64,000 bases of DNA from Yamadazyma tenuis (taxonomy: Eukaryota; Ascomycota; Pichiomycetes; Serinales; Debaryomycetaceae). Made by a program: the position numbers and the translations under genes. Below the pieces are notes generated by a model that made no database searches, was not told where the DNA came from, and saw nothing but the letters and a program-made list of their open reading frames with translations. The stretch spans positions 186,001 through 250,000 of the forward strand of contig NC_089464.1 in assembly GCF_029203305.1 (NCBI RefSeq). The letters run 5' to 3'. Within the stretch, counting starts at the first letter, position 1. Every line of letters starts with the position of its first letter. Of this stretch, positions 48,415-57,987 are shown one piece after another.

Positions 48415-50313
48415 ATGGTTTCTGCATTTTATATTCTCCACTGCGCTGATACCGAGCTTGAGTACCTGAGCAGCGAGGCGTTGTTATACCGAATATTCTA
48501 CGAAGATATTCCTGATACTCAGAAAGTATTGAATGATTTTGACGTGATTTACAAGAAACAATCTCCAAGTGACAGAACACCTGTAATTCATCACAATGGA
48601 CTCAATTATATCTACCTCTTGAGGGAGAATGGCATTTTGCTACTTGTGGTAACTAGGCGAAATGTGGACGTGATGCTTGTGGTACTTTTCCTCCACCATT
48701 TCCAAGAATTGATGAAGCTCTATCTTTGTTCAGGCCCAGAATCAGATACGCTGGCACGAGTTCTCGATAAAGAAGTGATAATCGATAATGTCTATTTCAT
48801 ATATGAGCTTCTTGATGAGTGCATTGATGCTGGAGTCATTCAGATGACTGACTATAATATCTTGAAGGAGTACATCAAGGTGATTCCAAACAGACCGCAC
48901 TTTGAGTTGCAAACCAAGGAATACAGTGGATCCAGTTCTGAGTCTGACCATGACGACGACCCCGATTCTCGATCCAAGAGCAACAAGTCCAAGCAAAAGA
49001 ACAAAGATATCAAAAAGATCCGATCCACCCATAACCAAGCCGTCAAGGCCGATGAATTGGTATTGGAAGAGAATTATATAAACAGTTCCATAGTGAGGGC
49101 ATCCAGTCTGGCAATCAACTGGAGGCCCAAGGGGATTTACTATGCCAAAAATGAGATATATGTCGACATCGTCGAGAACTGTGAGTTTCTTTATGATCTT
49201 GAACAGCAGGTGATTCTCCAGAATGAAGTGTTTGGGAACTGCTTTGTCAAGTGTTATCTCCTGGGAATGCCCACATGTACCCTTGGTTTCAACGAGACCC
49301 GAATCTCGAACATTGACAGCGACGAGCCAATCGTTGAAGAGGTGACCGAAAGACCCGATAACCAGTTGATACTTGGTGAAGACCAGGAGAGAGATCCTGA
49401 TGAAGATATGGAATTGAGAGACTCCGTTGAAGACCAGGAACTAAGAGCTTTCAAGAAGCACATTCCCTTCAGAAACATTCAGTTCCACCAATGCGTGGAA
49501 CTCGATACCATCTACAAAGACAATCTCATGAGGTTCATCCCACCTGACGACAAGTTCATACTTATGAGTTATCATGTGGAACAGCAACGGCAGAGACGTA
49601 AACTCCCGTTGTTCATGGTCAAACCCCTCTACAGAATTGACCCCACCAACCGTAGACTCCAGGTGCTATGTGTGTTGTCCACCAGCTTTAGAAAGAGACT
49701 TCATGGCAAGGATCTCAAAATCAAAATCCCCATCAATCCACTCCTATTCGATGTTTTGTTTGATGACAATTTGAAGTACAAAGCAGAGATAGGACACGTT
49801 AATTTCCAGGTGGACAGCTCGGAGTTGATCTGGGAAATAGAACAGTTTTCAGGTAATAACCCATCAATCAAGATGATGGCAGAGTTGCCCATTAGTGATA
49901 AAGTGTCTGACTTAACAGTTTCACAAATCCACTCCACCATCCAAAACCTGGCACATTCATATCACCGCACCCATGAACTGGACGAAGACGACAATGAACT
50001 GGCCAAACGTGAGCTAGACAAGTACTACGGGGTCAACGGATCCAAGTCGTCTCTGATTGAGGAAATCCAAAAATCTCTCACCAAAATTCAGTCCTTCAAC
50101 CATGTCAAACTCAGTTACAATATTCCCATGTTATCTTACACGGGACTCAAGCTCAACTACCTCAAAGTCGACGAACAGAACCTCAAATACACATGTTTCC
50201 CATGGGTCAGATACGTGACACAATCTGGCAGGACCAATACAACTTTGTTAGCGTCTAAATCGACTTGCACATATAGATTCAAGTTGGGGGCCACCTGCTT
50301 CGAGTTCAAGTAA
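48415..50313 (+). CDS. APM2: Clathrin adaptor mu-like subunit Apm2
   Basis: Alternative mu subunit of AP-1-like adaptors, sorting cargo between Golgi and endosomes. The N-terminal longin part (1-140) includes VLFLHHFQELMKLYL and VIIDNVYFIYELLDECIDAGVIQMTDYNILKEYI, characteristic of mu chains. A Ser/Asp/Lys linker (about 170-205) leads into the mu homology domain from about 230: INWRPKGIYYAKNEIYVDIVE, FHQCVELDTI, FIPPDDKFILMSYHV. It ends with KVDEQNLKYTCFPWVRYVTQSG, as in yeast Apm2 (605 residues). ATG at 48415 gives 632 residues; the preceding codon is GTG. A second acidic insert at about 305-345 is also seen in Apm2 but not Apm1. Confidence 0.9.
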   Translation: MVSAFYILHCADTELEYLSSEALLYRIFYEDIPDTQKVLNDFDVIYKKQSPSDRTPVIHHNGLNYIYLLRENGILLLVVTRRNVDVMLVVLFLHHFQELMKLYLCSGPESDTLARVLDKEVIIDNVYFIYELLDECIDAGVIQMTDYNILKEYIKVIPNRPHFELQTKEYSGSSSESDHDDDPDSRSKSNKSKQKNKDIKKIRSTHNQAVKADELVLEENYINSSIVRASSLAINWRPKGIYYAKNEIYVDIVENCEFLYDLEQQVILQNEVFGNCFVKCYLLGMPTCTLGFNETRISNIDSDEPIVEEVTERPDNQLILGEDQERDPDEDMELRDSVEDQELRAFKKHIPFRNIQFHQCVELDTIYKDNLMRFIPPDDKFILMSYHVEQQRQRRKLPLFMVKPLYRIDPTNRRLQVLCVLSTSFRKRLHGKDLKIKIPINPLLFDVLFDDNLKYKAEIGHVNFQVDSSELIWEIEQFSGNNPSIKMMAELPISDKVSDLTVSQIHSTIQNLAHSYHRTHELDEDDNELAKRELDKYYGVNGSKSSLIEEIQKSLTKIQSFNHVKLSYNIPMLSYTGLKLNYLKVDEQNLKYTCFPWVRYVTQSGRTNTTLLASKSTCTYRFKLGATCFEFK

Positions 50314-51653
50314 CCAAGAAATACACATCATTTGCATAGTAACTACACTGTCTTCTCAATGAATATTATACCCTCTTCATCCGTCGTCGCATTGGATATT
50401 TAATCCCTACTATTACAAATACTATAGCCATTTACTTAAATGTCGCATAGACTGCGGAACCCTTGTACAGAGTTTTGATACCGTCGCTGTAAAGGTATTT
50501 GTTTTGCGGAAGCTTCCATCCAGTACCCGGCATGAGAGTACGTTATGGGGTTAATTCACTTCTCTCTTCATGTTTTCATGTTTGTGTAAGACTATTCTAC
50601 ATGAAAAGCACCGTCAAGATGGGGGATTAATTATGGAGTCACCTATAACGGTACCAACTAAATAGTCCACATCATAGGTAACAGTCTGGGATAACCAATG
50701 ATGTTGCGACATCCCACTGGTTTCGGCTGCAAAAATGCCAGAATTTCCTGCGCACCGCACCATAGGCTTGCACCCTGTCGCATATCTGGTGCAAAACTAT
50801 CTGTCACAAATTCAAATTTACAAATGCCCTCTCATTTCATTTATGAATGTAATATACCTGCATGCTAGCCTAGCTTCTGATAATATATAACATGTTGCAT
50901 AATTTATATTCCCGTGGGAGAAATAATTCAAACTCAATATTGAAAAATAATACGAATTTAAGAAGCAGAAGATTGTTGGACATAAGGCTCACATTCCTCA
51001 AATAACTTTTTGCCTGAATCAATAATTCATAAAAGTCTAGGACGATCTAAAAGGTGAAAAGCGAATCTAGAGGACAAGAGATGCGATCAACATTCATCGA
51101 GGAAACACTGTAACATACAAAAAGCGCAAACCATGCAGCGCCGAAACACATTTCTGGCAACAATAAGAGCCGCGGAAAAACAGTACCTGAAGCCTGAGGT
51201 GGATTTCTCCTGAAACAGCGCTGAAAACCTGTGACACATGTTAGGGTCCCTAATCGAGCATTCGGTTGATCTGGTACAATCGGTAGCACCTGCGGCCAAA
51301 CCCGCCTGCGACAGTTTATACCCCTATATGCTATTCTTTACTACCACAGAACAATCAGTAGGGTGGAGAAAACGTCGAAGCACACCGGCGTGGATCTTTG
51401 CACCTGATTAGGATGTTTTTTCCTGAGAGTCCTGGATCCTCCATCCTACATGCGCGCGCCCGCGCAGGTAAAGTCTACTATCTTATCTGCTAATGGATTC
51501 CTAAATCTATTGCTAGACACCGCTAAATTTTCCAATTCACCAAGTGTGACCTCTAAAATAACCTTCCGGCCACAACCATACCTTCTATAAGACAAGAGAC
51601 TTCTCCCCACGTTTCTGGAACAAACCCCTCACATTCCATTTGTCGCTGAATAC
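50314..51653. other. Long promoter region upstream of the Zn2Cys6 gene
   Basis: About 1.34 kb with no credible gene. It has an AT-rich segment near 50880-50960, a 14-base GC alternating run GCGCGCGCCCGCGC (51452-51465), and a TATA-like TCTATAAGA near 51584. Bases around 51266-51320 show a tRNA A-box-like TGGTACAATCGG stretch, but no B box or cloverleaf follows. Confidence 0.45.
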
Positions 51654-54600
51654 ATGTCGAAGGTGAATCGGCCCAACACAACGGTTGAACCTTCTGAACC
51701 AGATTTGAGCCCGAACTCCTCCATAACCCCCACCGACTCCAATAACACCCCTCGTTCCATTACTACGGGCCCCCTGTCCACATCCATACCGCCGGCCACT
51801 AAGCGTAAGAATACAAAGTCGAGAAATGGCTGTCTTACATGTAAAAAGAAGCGATTGAAATGTGATGAAACCAAGCCTTCATGCTTGAAATGCTTGAAGA
51901 AAAACATCGCTTGCGGCGGGTATGCCACCCGGTTCAAGTGGAGAAGCTTCAACGATGGTCCCGACTCCTCCGACTACAGAACACCCGAAGACCAAGAAAG
52001 ACCAGAACATGTGCAAGAATCAACTGCTCATCCCCATACAAGCCCATCAACTCTTCGAAGGCATCTTGAGTTGGCATCCATATCTGTGACAGGCAAGTCG
52101 ATCAAAGACATCAAGCGTGAAAACGATTTGATTGAAGAAGGTATCAACCCTGCCACATACAACAAACGCCGTCGACAACCCGAAACTACGTCCAAATCCA
52201 ACGCCAAGTTGTTTGCCAACTTAGGCGACTCTTCGTTGCATTTGGATCACAATGAAAGTGATGGTGGAGGTCTTGATGACCTTGAAGAAGAGCATATAAG
52301 TAAAAAGATGAAGAGAAGCCAAAGCTTGAATGAGACCCAAATACATTCCACTCAGCAACGGAAGTCGTCCAAAATGGCCAGGTCTTTCAGTTCCAACTCA
52401 AGCATTAATCCCAACATGATCTCAGAATTTCGCCGTCAGTACACCAAAACTGGCTCCGTGGGGTTGAACTCGCTTGCAGAAGCAGCCATAGATGAAATCA
52501 ACACCCGTTCGTCTGATATTTATAGACCTCACCCTGGTTCCATACCAACCATGTCTCCCACGATTTCCGACTTTCTCACGCCGGCTGCCAGGTCTCCTGA
52601 AGTCATCACCAACAAAAGCCTAAAACCCCATTTGAACCAGCATCACCATACACAATTGACCATGTCGAATCCTTCTTTTCAGAACATCCACCTCAGTCCT
52701 ACGTTGTCGGCCTTGATAAACTCTGCATTTGGCCATGACGAAGATCTTAGGCATAACTCTCTTTTTGACGAAGAAATCAAGTTGGATATTCCCTTGAGTC
52801 CATTAAACCTTCAAAACGGAGGTCCTCTTCACGACTTTCTTGATACCCAGCTGGTACCAAGTCCCGCAAGTGTTAGGGGGTTCTCAAACCATGGTTTCCA
52901 TGAAAACCGTAAAAGTATTTCTTCCAGTTCAAATGGGCATGATAAAGAGACAAAACTCTCCAGCAGCCCTGGAGGTTCCATCAATGGCATATCTACTCCC
53001 TTGACCGTTAGTGTCAAGTCTACTCCTATCTACAACGTTGGATCCAACTCTTCGATGCTTTTGACGGCCGAACAAGAGCAAATTCTTGGATTATACTCCC
53101 AATACACGGCTGAAATCTTGTCCATCAAGAATGGTCCGAATGAAAATCCCTGGAGGAAGTTGATTTTACCGTATGCTCTTCAATATTCATGTCTTTTCAA
53201 CTCAATTGCATCCATAACCTTGTTCCATATGGCTGGTAATGAAGGAATAGCTACCAATAGAAACAACTTGAGAACAAGAGGGTACATGTATATGAAAAGA
53301 TGCATTTTGGAGCTTGCTAGTGGCTTATCAGCATCCACAGATGGAACGGGTGAACCGAACCAACAGTTACCTGCCGATATTGCCATTGCAATATGCTTAA
53401 ATTTGGCTGTCAGTGAGACTTGGGACAAGCATACTTCAAGTGGAATAGCTCATTTGAAAGGTGCTAAAACCATGATCCAAAACGTGTTGGCACTCTTGAA
53501 AGAAAACCAAAATGAAATGTGCAAAAAGAGAAGAAAGATACATTCTAACGGCTCAACTCCTAAAGACACAGAGGAGTATGGAGTCTTAGTGAACTCCAAA
53601 CGAGACGAATTGAAGAAAAGATTAGTGCTTGTGGAAGATTCTGAATGGGATAAGATTTTGACTGGTGAAGATGAGGTAGAAGAAGATCATGAAGAAGCCA
53701 AACCTGATCTTTTGAAGATTCCCAAGTCAACTCAATTTTTGTTCAATATTTGGATTTATTTTGAAGTCTTGGCCCAAATGACTACCGAGTCAGATGAAAA
53801 GGGAATCGACTTGGTGGCCTCTATCACCACTATTTTGCAGGATTCCAAGAAGAAAGAAGGTAAGGGTTCCAAGTTTCTCGAAGACAAACTCGATAGGTCA
53901 CCTGATGTCAAGTCCGAATCTAGCGAACTGACGTTAGGAAATGTGGACACTTTTGGTGGTATTCATAGAGGATTCAATAATTTATTCGACAATTTCGAGA
54001 ACATTTCTTTGAATTCCGATTATGTTGATCCTCTTTTGGGATGTGCTCAATCATTGTTTCTGATTATGGGGAAAGTTGCATCGTTGATTTCAAACATTCG
54101 AAAGATCAGGAAGAAAGATAAGAAGCTTCCTGACAGGAATACGTTAACAACCATAACCAGAGCCACCCAGCTAAGACAAGACTTATTGTCATGGAAACCC
54201 ACCATTTCTGCATCGATGTTGGAACAAATGAATGCTGCAAATAACGCCGATAACACCAAAACTGACTTATCCTCGTGCATTGCCACTGCCGAAGCTTATA
54301 GGTTTGCAACATTATTGTACCTTCATCAGGCAGTTCCTGAAATTCCATCCTTATCCTCTCATCAGCTCGCCGAAAAGATATTCATTCTTTTGGCATCCAT
54401 TCCTACTACGTCTCCAACCTACACGGTCCATATTTTTCCTTTACTAGTGAGCTCTTGTGAAGCAGAGCTTGCTGAGGAAAGAGAGTGGTGTGAAGAAAGA
54501 TGGAGGATTCTTTCTTCTAGACTTTGGATTGGAAATGTCGATAGAGCATTTGAAGTGGTTAAGGAGGTTTGGAAAAGAAAGGATGATTATATCAGGAAGA

Positions 54601-54815
54601 AACAGATCAATTCATTAAGTATAGATGATGTGTTTATACCTCATGGAACTGGAAATGACAATGAAAAGTTCAAAAACATCTCTACCCAATTGAGCGGATT
54701 AATGGCTGCAATTAATGAGCTGTGTCCAGTCGATGATATAACCGGGGGGATTTACAGTAAACTACACTGGAGTACCATCATGAAGGAATGGGGATGGGAG
54801 GTACTTCTCGGATGA
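51654..54815 (+). CDS. Zn(II)2Cys6 transcription factor with fungal_trans_2-like C-terminus
   Basis: Fungal-specific regulator; its targets are unknown. The binuclear zinc cluster is complete: Cys 60, 63, 70, 77, 80 and 87 in CLTCKKKRLKCDETKPSCLKCLKKNIAC spacing (C-x2-C-x6-C-x6-C-x2-C-x6-C), followed by GGYATRFKWRSF, a phrase seen after the finger in one subgroup of large C6 factors. Residues 100-470 are disordered and Ser/Asn-rich with several Ser-Pro sites. From about 470 the chain is helical (EQILGLYSQYTAEILSIKNG..., LFHMAGNEGIATNR, GIAHLKGAKTMI) as in the fungal_trans_2 activation/regulatory domain, and ends LCPVDDITGGIYSKLHWSTI. The long 1.3-kb promoter fits a highly regulated factor. 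I cannot name the orthologue. Confidence 0.88.
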   Translation: MSKVNRPNTTVEPSEPDLSPNSSITPTDSNNTPRSITTGPLSTSIPPATKRKNTKSRNGCLTCKKKRLKCDETKPSCLKCLKKNIACGGYATRFKWRSFNDGPDSSDYRTPEDQERPEHVQESTAHPHTSPSTLRRHLELASISVTGKSIKDIKRENDLIEEGINPATYNKRRRQPETTSKSNAKLFANLGDSSLHLDHNESDGGGLDDLEEEHISKKMKRSQSLNETQIHSTQQRKSSKMARSFSSNSSINPNMISEFRRQYTKTGSVGLNSLAEAAIDEINTRSSDIYRPHPGSIPTMSPTISDFLTPAARSPEVITNKSLKPHLNQHHHTQLTMSNPSFQNIHLSPTLSALINSAFGHDEDLRHNSLFDEEIKLDIPLSPLNLQNGGPLHDFLDTQLVPSPASVRGFSNHGFHENRKSISSSSNGHDKETKLSSSPGGSINGISTPLTVSVKSTPIYNVGSNSSMLLTAEQEQILGLYSQYTAEILSIKNGPNENPWRKLILPYALQYSCLFNSIASITLFHMAGNEGIATNRNNLRTRGYMYMKRCILELASGLSASTDGTGEPNQQLPADIAIAICLNLAVSETWDKHTSSGIAHLKGAKTMIQNVLALLKENQNEMCKKRRKIHSNGSTPKDTEEYGVLVNSKRDELKKRLVLVEDSEWDKILTGEDEVEEDHEEAKPDLLKIPKSTQFLFNIWIYFEVLAQMTTESDEKGIDLVASITTILQDSKKKEGKGSKFLEDKLDRSPDVKSESSELTLGNVDTFGGIHRGFNNLFDNFENISLNSDYVDPLLGCAQSLFLIMGKVASLISNIRKIRKKDKKLPDRNTLTTITRATQLRQDLLSWKPTISASMLEQMNAANNADNTKTDLSSCIATAEAYRFATLLYLHQAVPEIPSLSSHQLAEKIFILLASIPTTSPTYTVHIFPLLVSSCEAELAEEREWCEERWRILSSRLWIGNVDRAFEVVKEVWKRKDDYIRKKQINSLSIDDVFIPHGTGNDNEKFKNISTQLSGLMAAINELCPVDDITGGIYSKLHWSTIMKEWGWEVLLG

Positions 54816-54902
54816 ATTCCACTGGTTTGATTCCACTTTTTATCATATTTATAGCTGTGTATATATTAGCTAGTGTTTGGAAATCTCACAGCACACAAAA
54901 CA

Positions 54903-55931
54903 ATGCTCGTTGATAAACTGATAAGAAAAATAATAAACCTCAGCACCATGAAAACACTTGTTAAAACCAGTTTACAATTTGCCAGACTGGTGACCAACAT
55001 GTCAGTTCCATTGATTTCTGACCCCTTAACATTCAATAACGCCAGAAAGATTAGAGACACCAATACCGTTTTCTCCAAGCCCAACTTTGTTTCTTTCGAT
55101 GCGTTCGGCACCCTATATGTCCCAAAGAAACCAGTACATATTCAGTACCACGAAATTGCCTCCGAGCAATTTGGAATCGACAAGCTGGCTGAATCCATTA
55201 AACAATCTTTTCCTGTCATCCACAATCAATTGCTCCAAGAATTCCCAAACTATGGTAAAGACTCTAAAGAAATCACCTCGACCGACCAATGGTGGCTGGA
55301 GTTGATTGTTCGTCTTTTTGATTTGAAGCACTATTCCCAAGACCAGGATTCCCTTGATGTTTGTAATAGCCTTATTAACCGGTTCAAGTCATCGAAAGGG
55401 TACCATTTGTATGAAGACGTGATTCCTACACTTTCTAAATTGAAGGAAAATGATATTACCGTATTGGTGTCGAGCAACTCGGATCCTCGTGTCTACGATA
55501 TTCTTGAAAGCTTGGGCCTTGACCAATACATAGACAATGTCTATATTTCATACCACTTGTCCCATGAGAAGCCTTCAAAAAAATTCTTTGACTTGGTTGC
55601 AAATTCCCAAATCTCAAATATTGGCTCCTTGCCAGCCGATAAAAGATCTTCATTCTTGGAAAACTGTTGGCATGTCGGTGATAGTCACGATAAGGATTAT
55701 GTGGGCCTGGTGAGATCCGGCTGGAATGGAGTACTTATTGATAGAGATGTTAAAAGTGGCTACTTGAATCACCCAATGCCTAGTCCTGAAGCTGAGTCTC
55801 CAAGTTGTATGACAGGACCTGCTGGGGATATTCGGTTGGGAAATTCTTCTCGGCCTGCTCAGATAATTGCTGATAATAGAGTGATTGTGTCAGATTTAAC
55901 TCAGATATTGAGTTTGTTTGGTTTAGATTAG
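54903..55931 (+). CDS. HAD-superfamily hydrolase (HDHD3/Ymr130w-like)
   Basis: Haloacid-dehalogenase-like phosphatase of unknown substrate. Motif I is FVSFDAFGTLYVPKKP (nucleophile Asp), motif II VLVSSNSDPRV, motif III Lys in LSHEKPSKKFFDL, and motif IV HVGDSHDKDYVGLVRSGWNGVLIDRD. This agrees with HDHD3-type proteins such as S. cerevisiae Ymr130w (302 residues). From ATG 54903 the protein has 342 residues; in-frame ATGs at 54948 and 54999-55002 follow, and the basic, helical leader (LVDKLIRKIINL...KTLVKTSLQFARLV) could be a mitochondrial presequence. The Met of MSVPLISDP is a candidate for the cytosolic form. A GTG upstream is unlikely to be used. Confidence 0.82.
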   Translation: MLVDKLIRKIINLSTMKTLVKTSLQFARLVTNMSVPLISDPLTFNNARKIRDTNTVFSKPNFVSFDAFGTLYVPKKPVHIQYHEIASEQFGIDKLAESIKQSFPVIHNQLLQEFPNYGKDSKEITSTDQWWLELIVRLFDLKHYSQDQDSLDVCNSLINRFKSSKGYHLYEDVIPTLSKLKENDITVLVSSNSDPRVYDILESLGLDQYIDNVYISYHLSHEKPSKKFFDLVANSQISNIGSLPADKRSSFLENCWHVGDSHDKDYVGLVRSGWNGVLIDRDVKSGYLNHPMPSPEAESPSCMTGPAGDIRLGNSSRPAQIIADNRVIVSDLTQILSLFGLD

Positions 55932-56270
55932 ATTAAAGTACTCCAAAATACAAAGTAATAAAACATGTTTTGAGGTGAATAAGAACTCTTTAATGTGTCT
56001 GTATTGTCCAGCAGAGGATTTGCATATTTTGCATTCTTCAGCACCTTTTTCTCCCGCTATTAATTTTTAAAAGGAAGTATTTCCTTCGATCGGTATTGTC
56101 TGGACCCAATTGTTTGCATAGTTGGCGCAACACCTACACCTTTATGTCTCCAGCCATTGACCCATACACCCATGTAGTCGTGCGCGTCACATAAAATTTT
56201 CGAAGTCGCGGTGAACGGGCTAAACAACTGAATATTAGAACACAAGTCTCACCGACAATAGCCATATATA
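55932..56270. other. HAD hydrolase-RSC58 intergenic region
   Basis: 339 bp, with no gene or RNA seen. TATATA directly precedes the RSC58 ATG (56265-56270), too close to serve as its TATA box. Confidence 0.4.
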
Positions 56271-57927
56271 ATGACTGCCGAAGCAAAGAGTACGTCCATC
56301 TACGATCCATGTTACACATTTCACAACCAATACTAACTGTTTTCTAGAAGATTTGGTGCAGTTGATTGAGGATGTCTTCCTGGTGCTTGAAAGGGCCGAT
56401 ATCGAAACATCTATTTTATCATTGGACTTCCCATCTAATTTTTATGAAGCTGATTCAACAAAGATAATAGACTCATTGCGAAACTTCTTTGATGAGTCTG
56501 GGGATTCAGGTTCCACCACAACTATATTGAAAAAGAACGATTCCAAGGAGTATACTAATCTTTATGATATCTATCATGACATCAAGGTTGCCAGTTCCCT
56601 CAAGATAAGAAACCTCAAGATTGGATCCAAAGACTACAAAGCTATAGATTTCTTCTACAAGTTTTCTACTGAGATTTTATTAAGGGAAAGTAGTTTGCTT
56701 AAAACTGCTTTATTTTCCTATTCTAGTGAGAACGACACTCCTTCTGAATTGGAAGAACAAGTGGCTTCTGATTTCGAGAAGATTGGTCACAGCTATAGTG
56801 TTTCCAATGGTGAGGTGGCGACATACATGAGCGAAATGCCAAATCCTAGTGCATCAAGTCTTATTCCTTCCTTTGGTTATGCTACTTCTTCTGCTCCTCC
56901 CACCATTAAACAACCTTTATTCACATCTCAACTTGGTAAGAGTGAATTGGATCCTAGATTTACCTTGATTCCTGAACCTTATAACTTGGTCAAGTCCATA
57001 CCTTTACCGAAGAATGTGGGCTCCAGTAGTGCTACATTTGAAACGTTGAACGCTCATGTATCCAAGATTCCATTGCCTACTAACAAACCAACTACCGTGT
57101 TGGACAACTTTCTCTACATAACATGGTACATCATCAAGGCTCCTGAATGGTTGACTTACACTGGAAAAACCTTGAAGCCAACTATTACTTCAAATTTGTT
57201 CAAGGATGCAAACAAGAACGAATTCAGGTTAGCCAATTCAAATAACGAGCTGGTAAAATCCTTTGCTCCTAAATTCGACTCTAAAGGAACTGGGGTCTCG
57301 GAGATTTTAAAGAACAATGTTTGGTTAAACCAAATAGGCTATAAGAAAATCGACGAAATTAGAAAAGAATACTTGAAGAATACAGGAAAGGAAATAGTCA
57401 CTGACCAAAACAAGGAAGAGTCTGACTCCAAGCTGAGCTTAAAGGTTGAGACCAAGGAGGCTGTGGATGATGATGAGAACGTCTATTTTGAAGATTATGA
57501 CGAAAGTAAGACGATTGAGATTGAAAAAGTTCTCAAATGGGACCCGACTGAAATTGACGTTTTGAAATCCCTCAAGAAGGATAACAAACAGATCACGGGT
57601 TCTGCGAAGCATCTTCAACAATTGATCTCAAAGGAATTGTTGAAGTTGAACAAATTACGTCAAGAAAGGTTCCTTAGAAGTAACTTTAACAATGTGTTGC
57701 CTGCAACCTTGGCAGAGAAAAAGTTATACAAGAAAATCACAAAATTAATATCTTTGTCAATCAACTTGCACAAAGTGGCACCATCTGATTTACCTTTGGA
57801 GTTTAGTAAGAGGGTACCTGTGTTGATGACTGATTATTCTGGTACCTTACCTAGTTTACCAGCAAGTAAATCAAGATCAACCAGATTGCCAAACATAAGA
57901 GGTCCCTACAAGAAGAAGCCTCGCTAA
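56271..57927 (+). CDS. RSC58: RSC chromatin-remodelling subunit Rsc58, spliced
   Basis: Non-catalytic, essential subunit of the RSC nucleosome remodeller. Exon 1 (56271-56289) encodes MTAEAK plus one base; exon 2 is 56348-57927; total 532 residues (yeast 502). The spliced start MTAEAKKDLVQLIEDVFLVL parallels yeast Rsc58. Conserved blocks: LYDIYHDIKVASSLKI, KAIDFFYKFSTEILLRESSLLKTAL (part of the bromodomain-like region), a disordered Pro/Ser middle, NVWLNQIGYKKI, KWDPTEIDVLKSLK, LLKLNKLRQERFLRSN and the basic end RGPYKKKPR. The exon 2 frame begins with TTG/GTG only, so the upstream exon is required. It converges on SMF3 with 60 bp between stops. Confidence 0.91.
56290..56347 (+). other. RSC58: RSC58 intron (58 nt)
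   Basis: 5' site GTACGT (56290-56295), exact TACTAAC branch point (56331-56337) and TTTTCTAG end (56347). Splicing joins AAG-A to AA-GAT, giving Lys-Lys-Asp-Leu-Val. Confidence 0.93.
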
Positions 57928-57987
57928 TCGGTAGGACTGGTTTAACTATATGTATTGTATCTAATGTAAAGAAAACTCTTGTGAAAA

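Noticed and set aside
51266..51330. tRNA-like stretch GGTTGATCTGGTACAATCGGTAGCAC-type A box
   Set aside because: There is no GTTCGA-type B box, no closed acceptor stem and no proper anticodon arm downstream, so it is not a tRNA gene.
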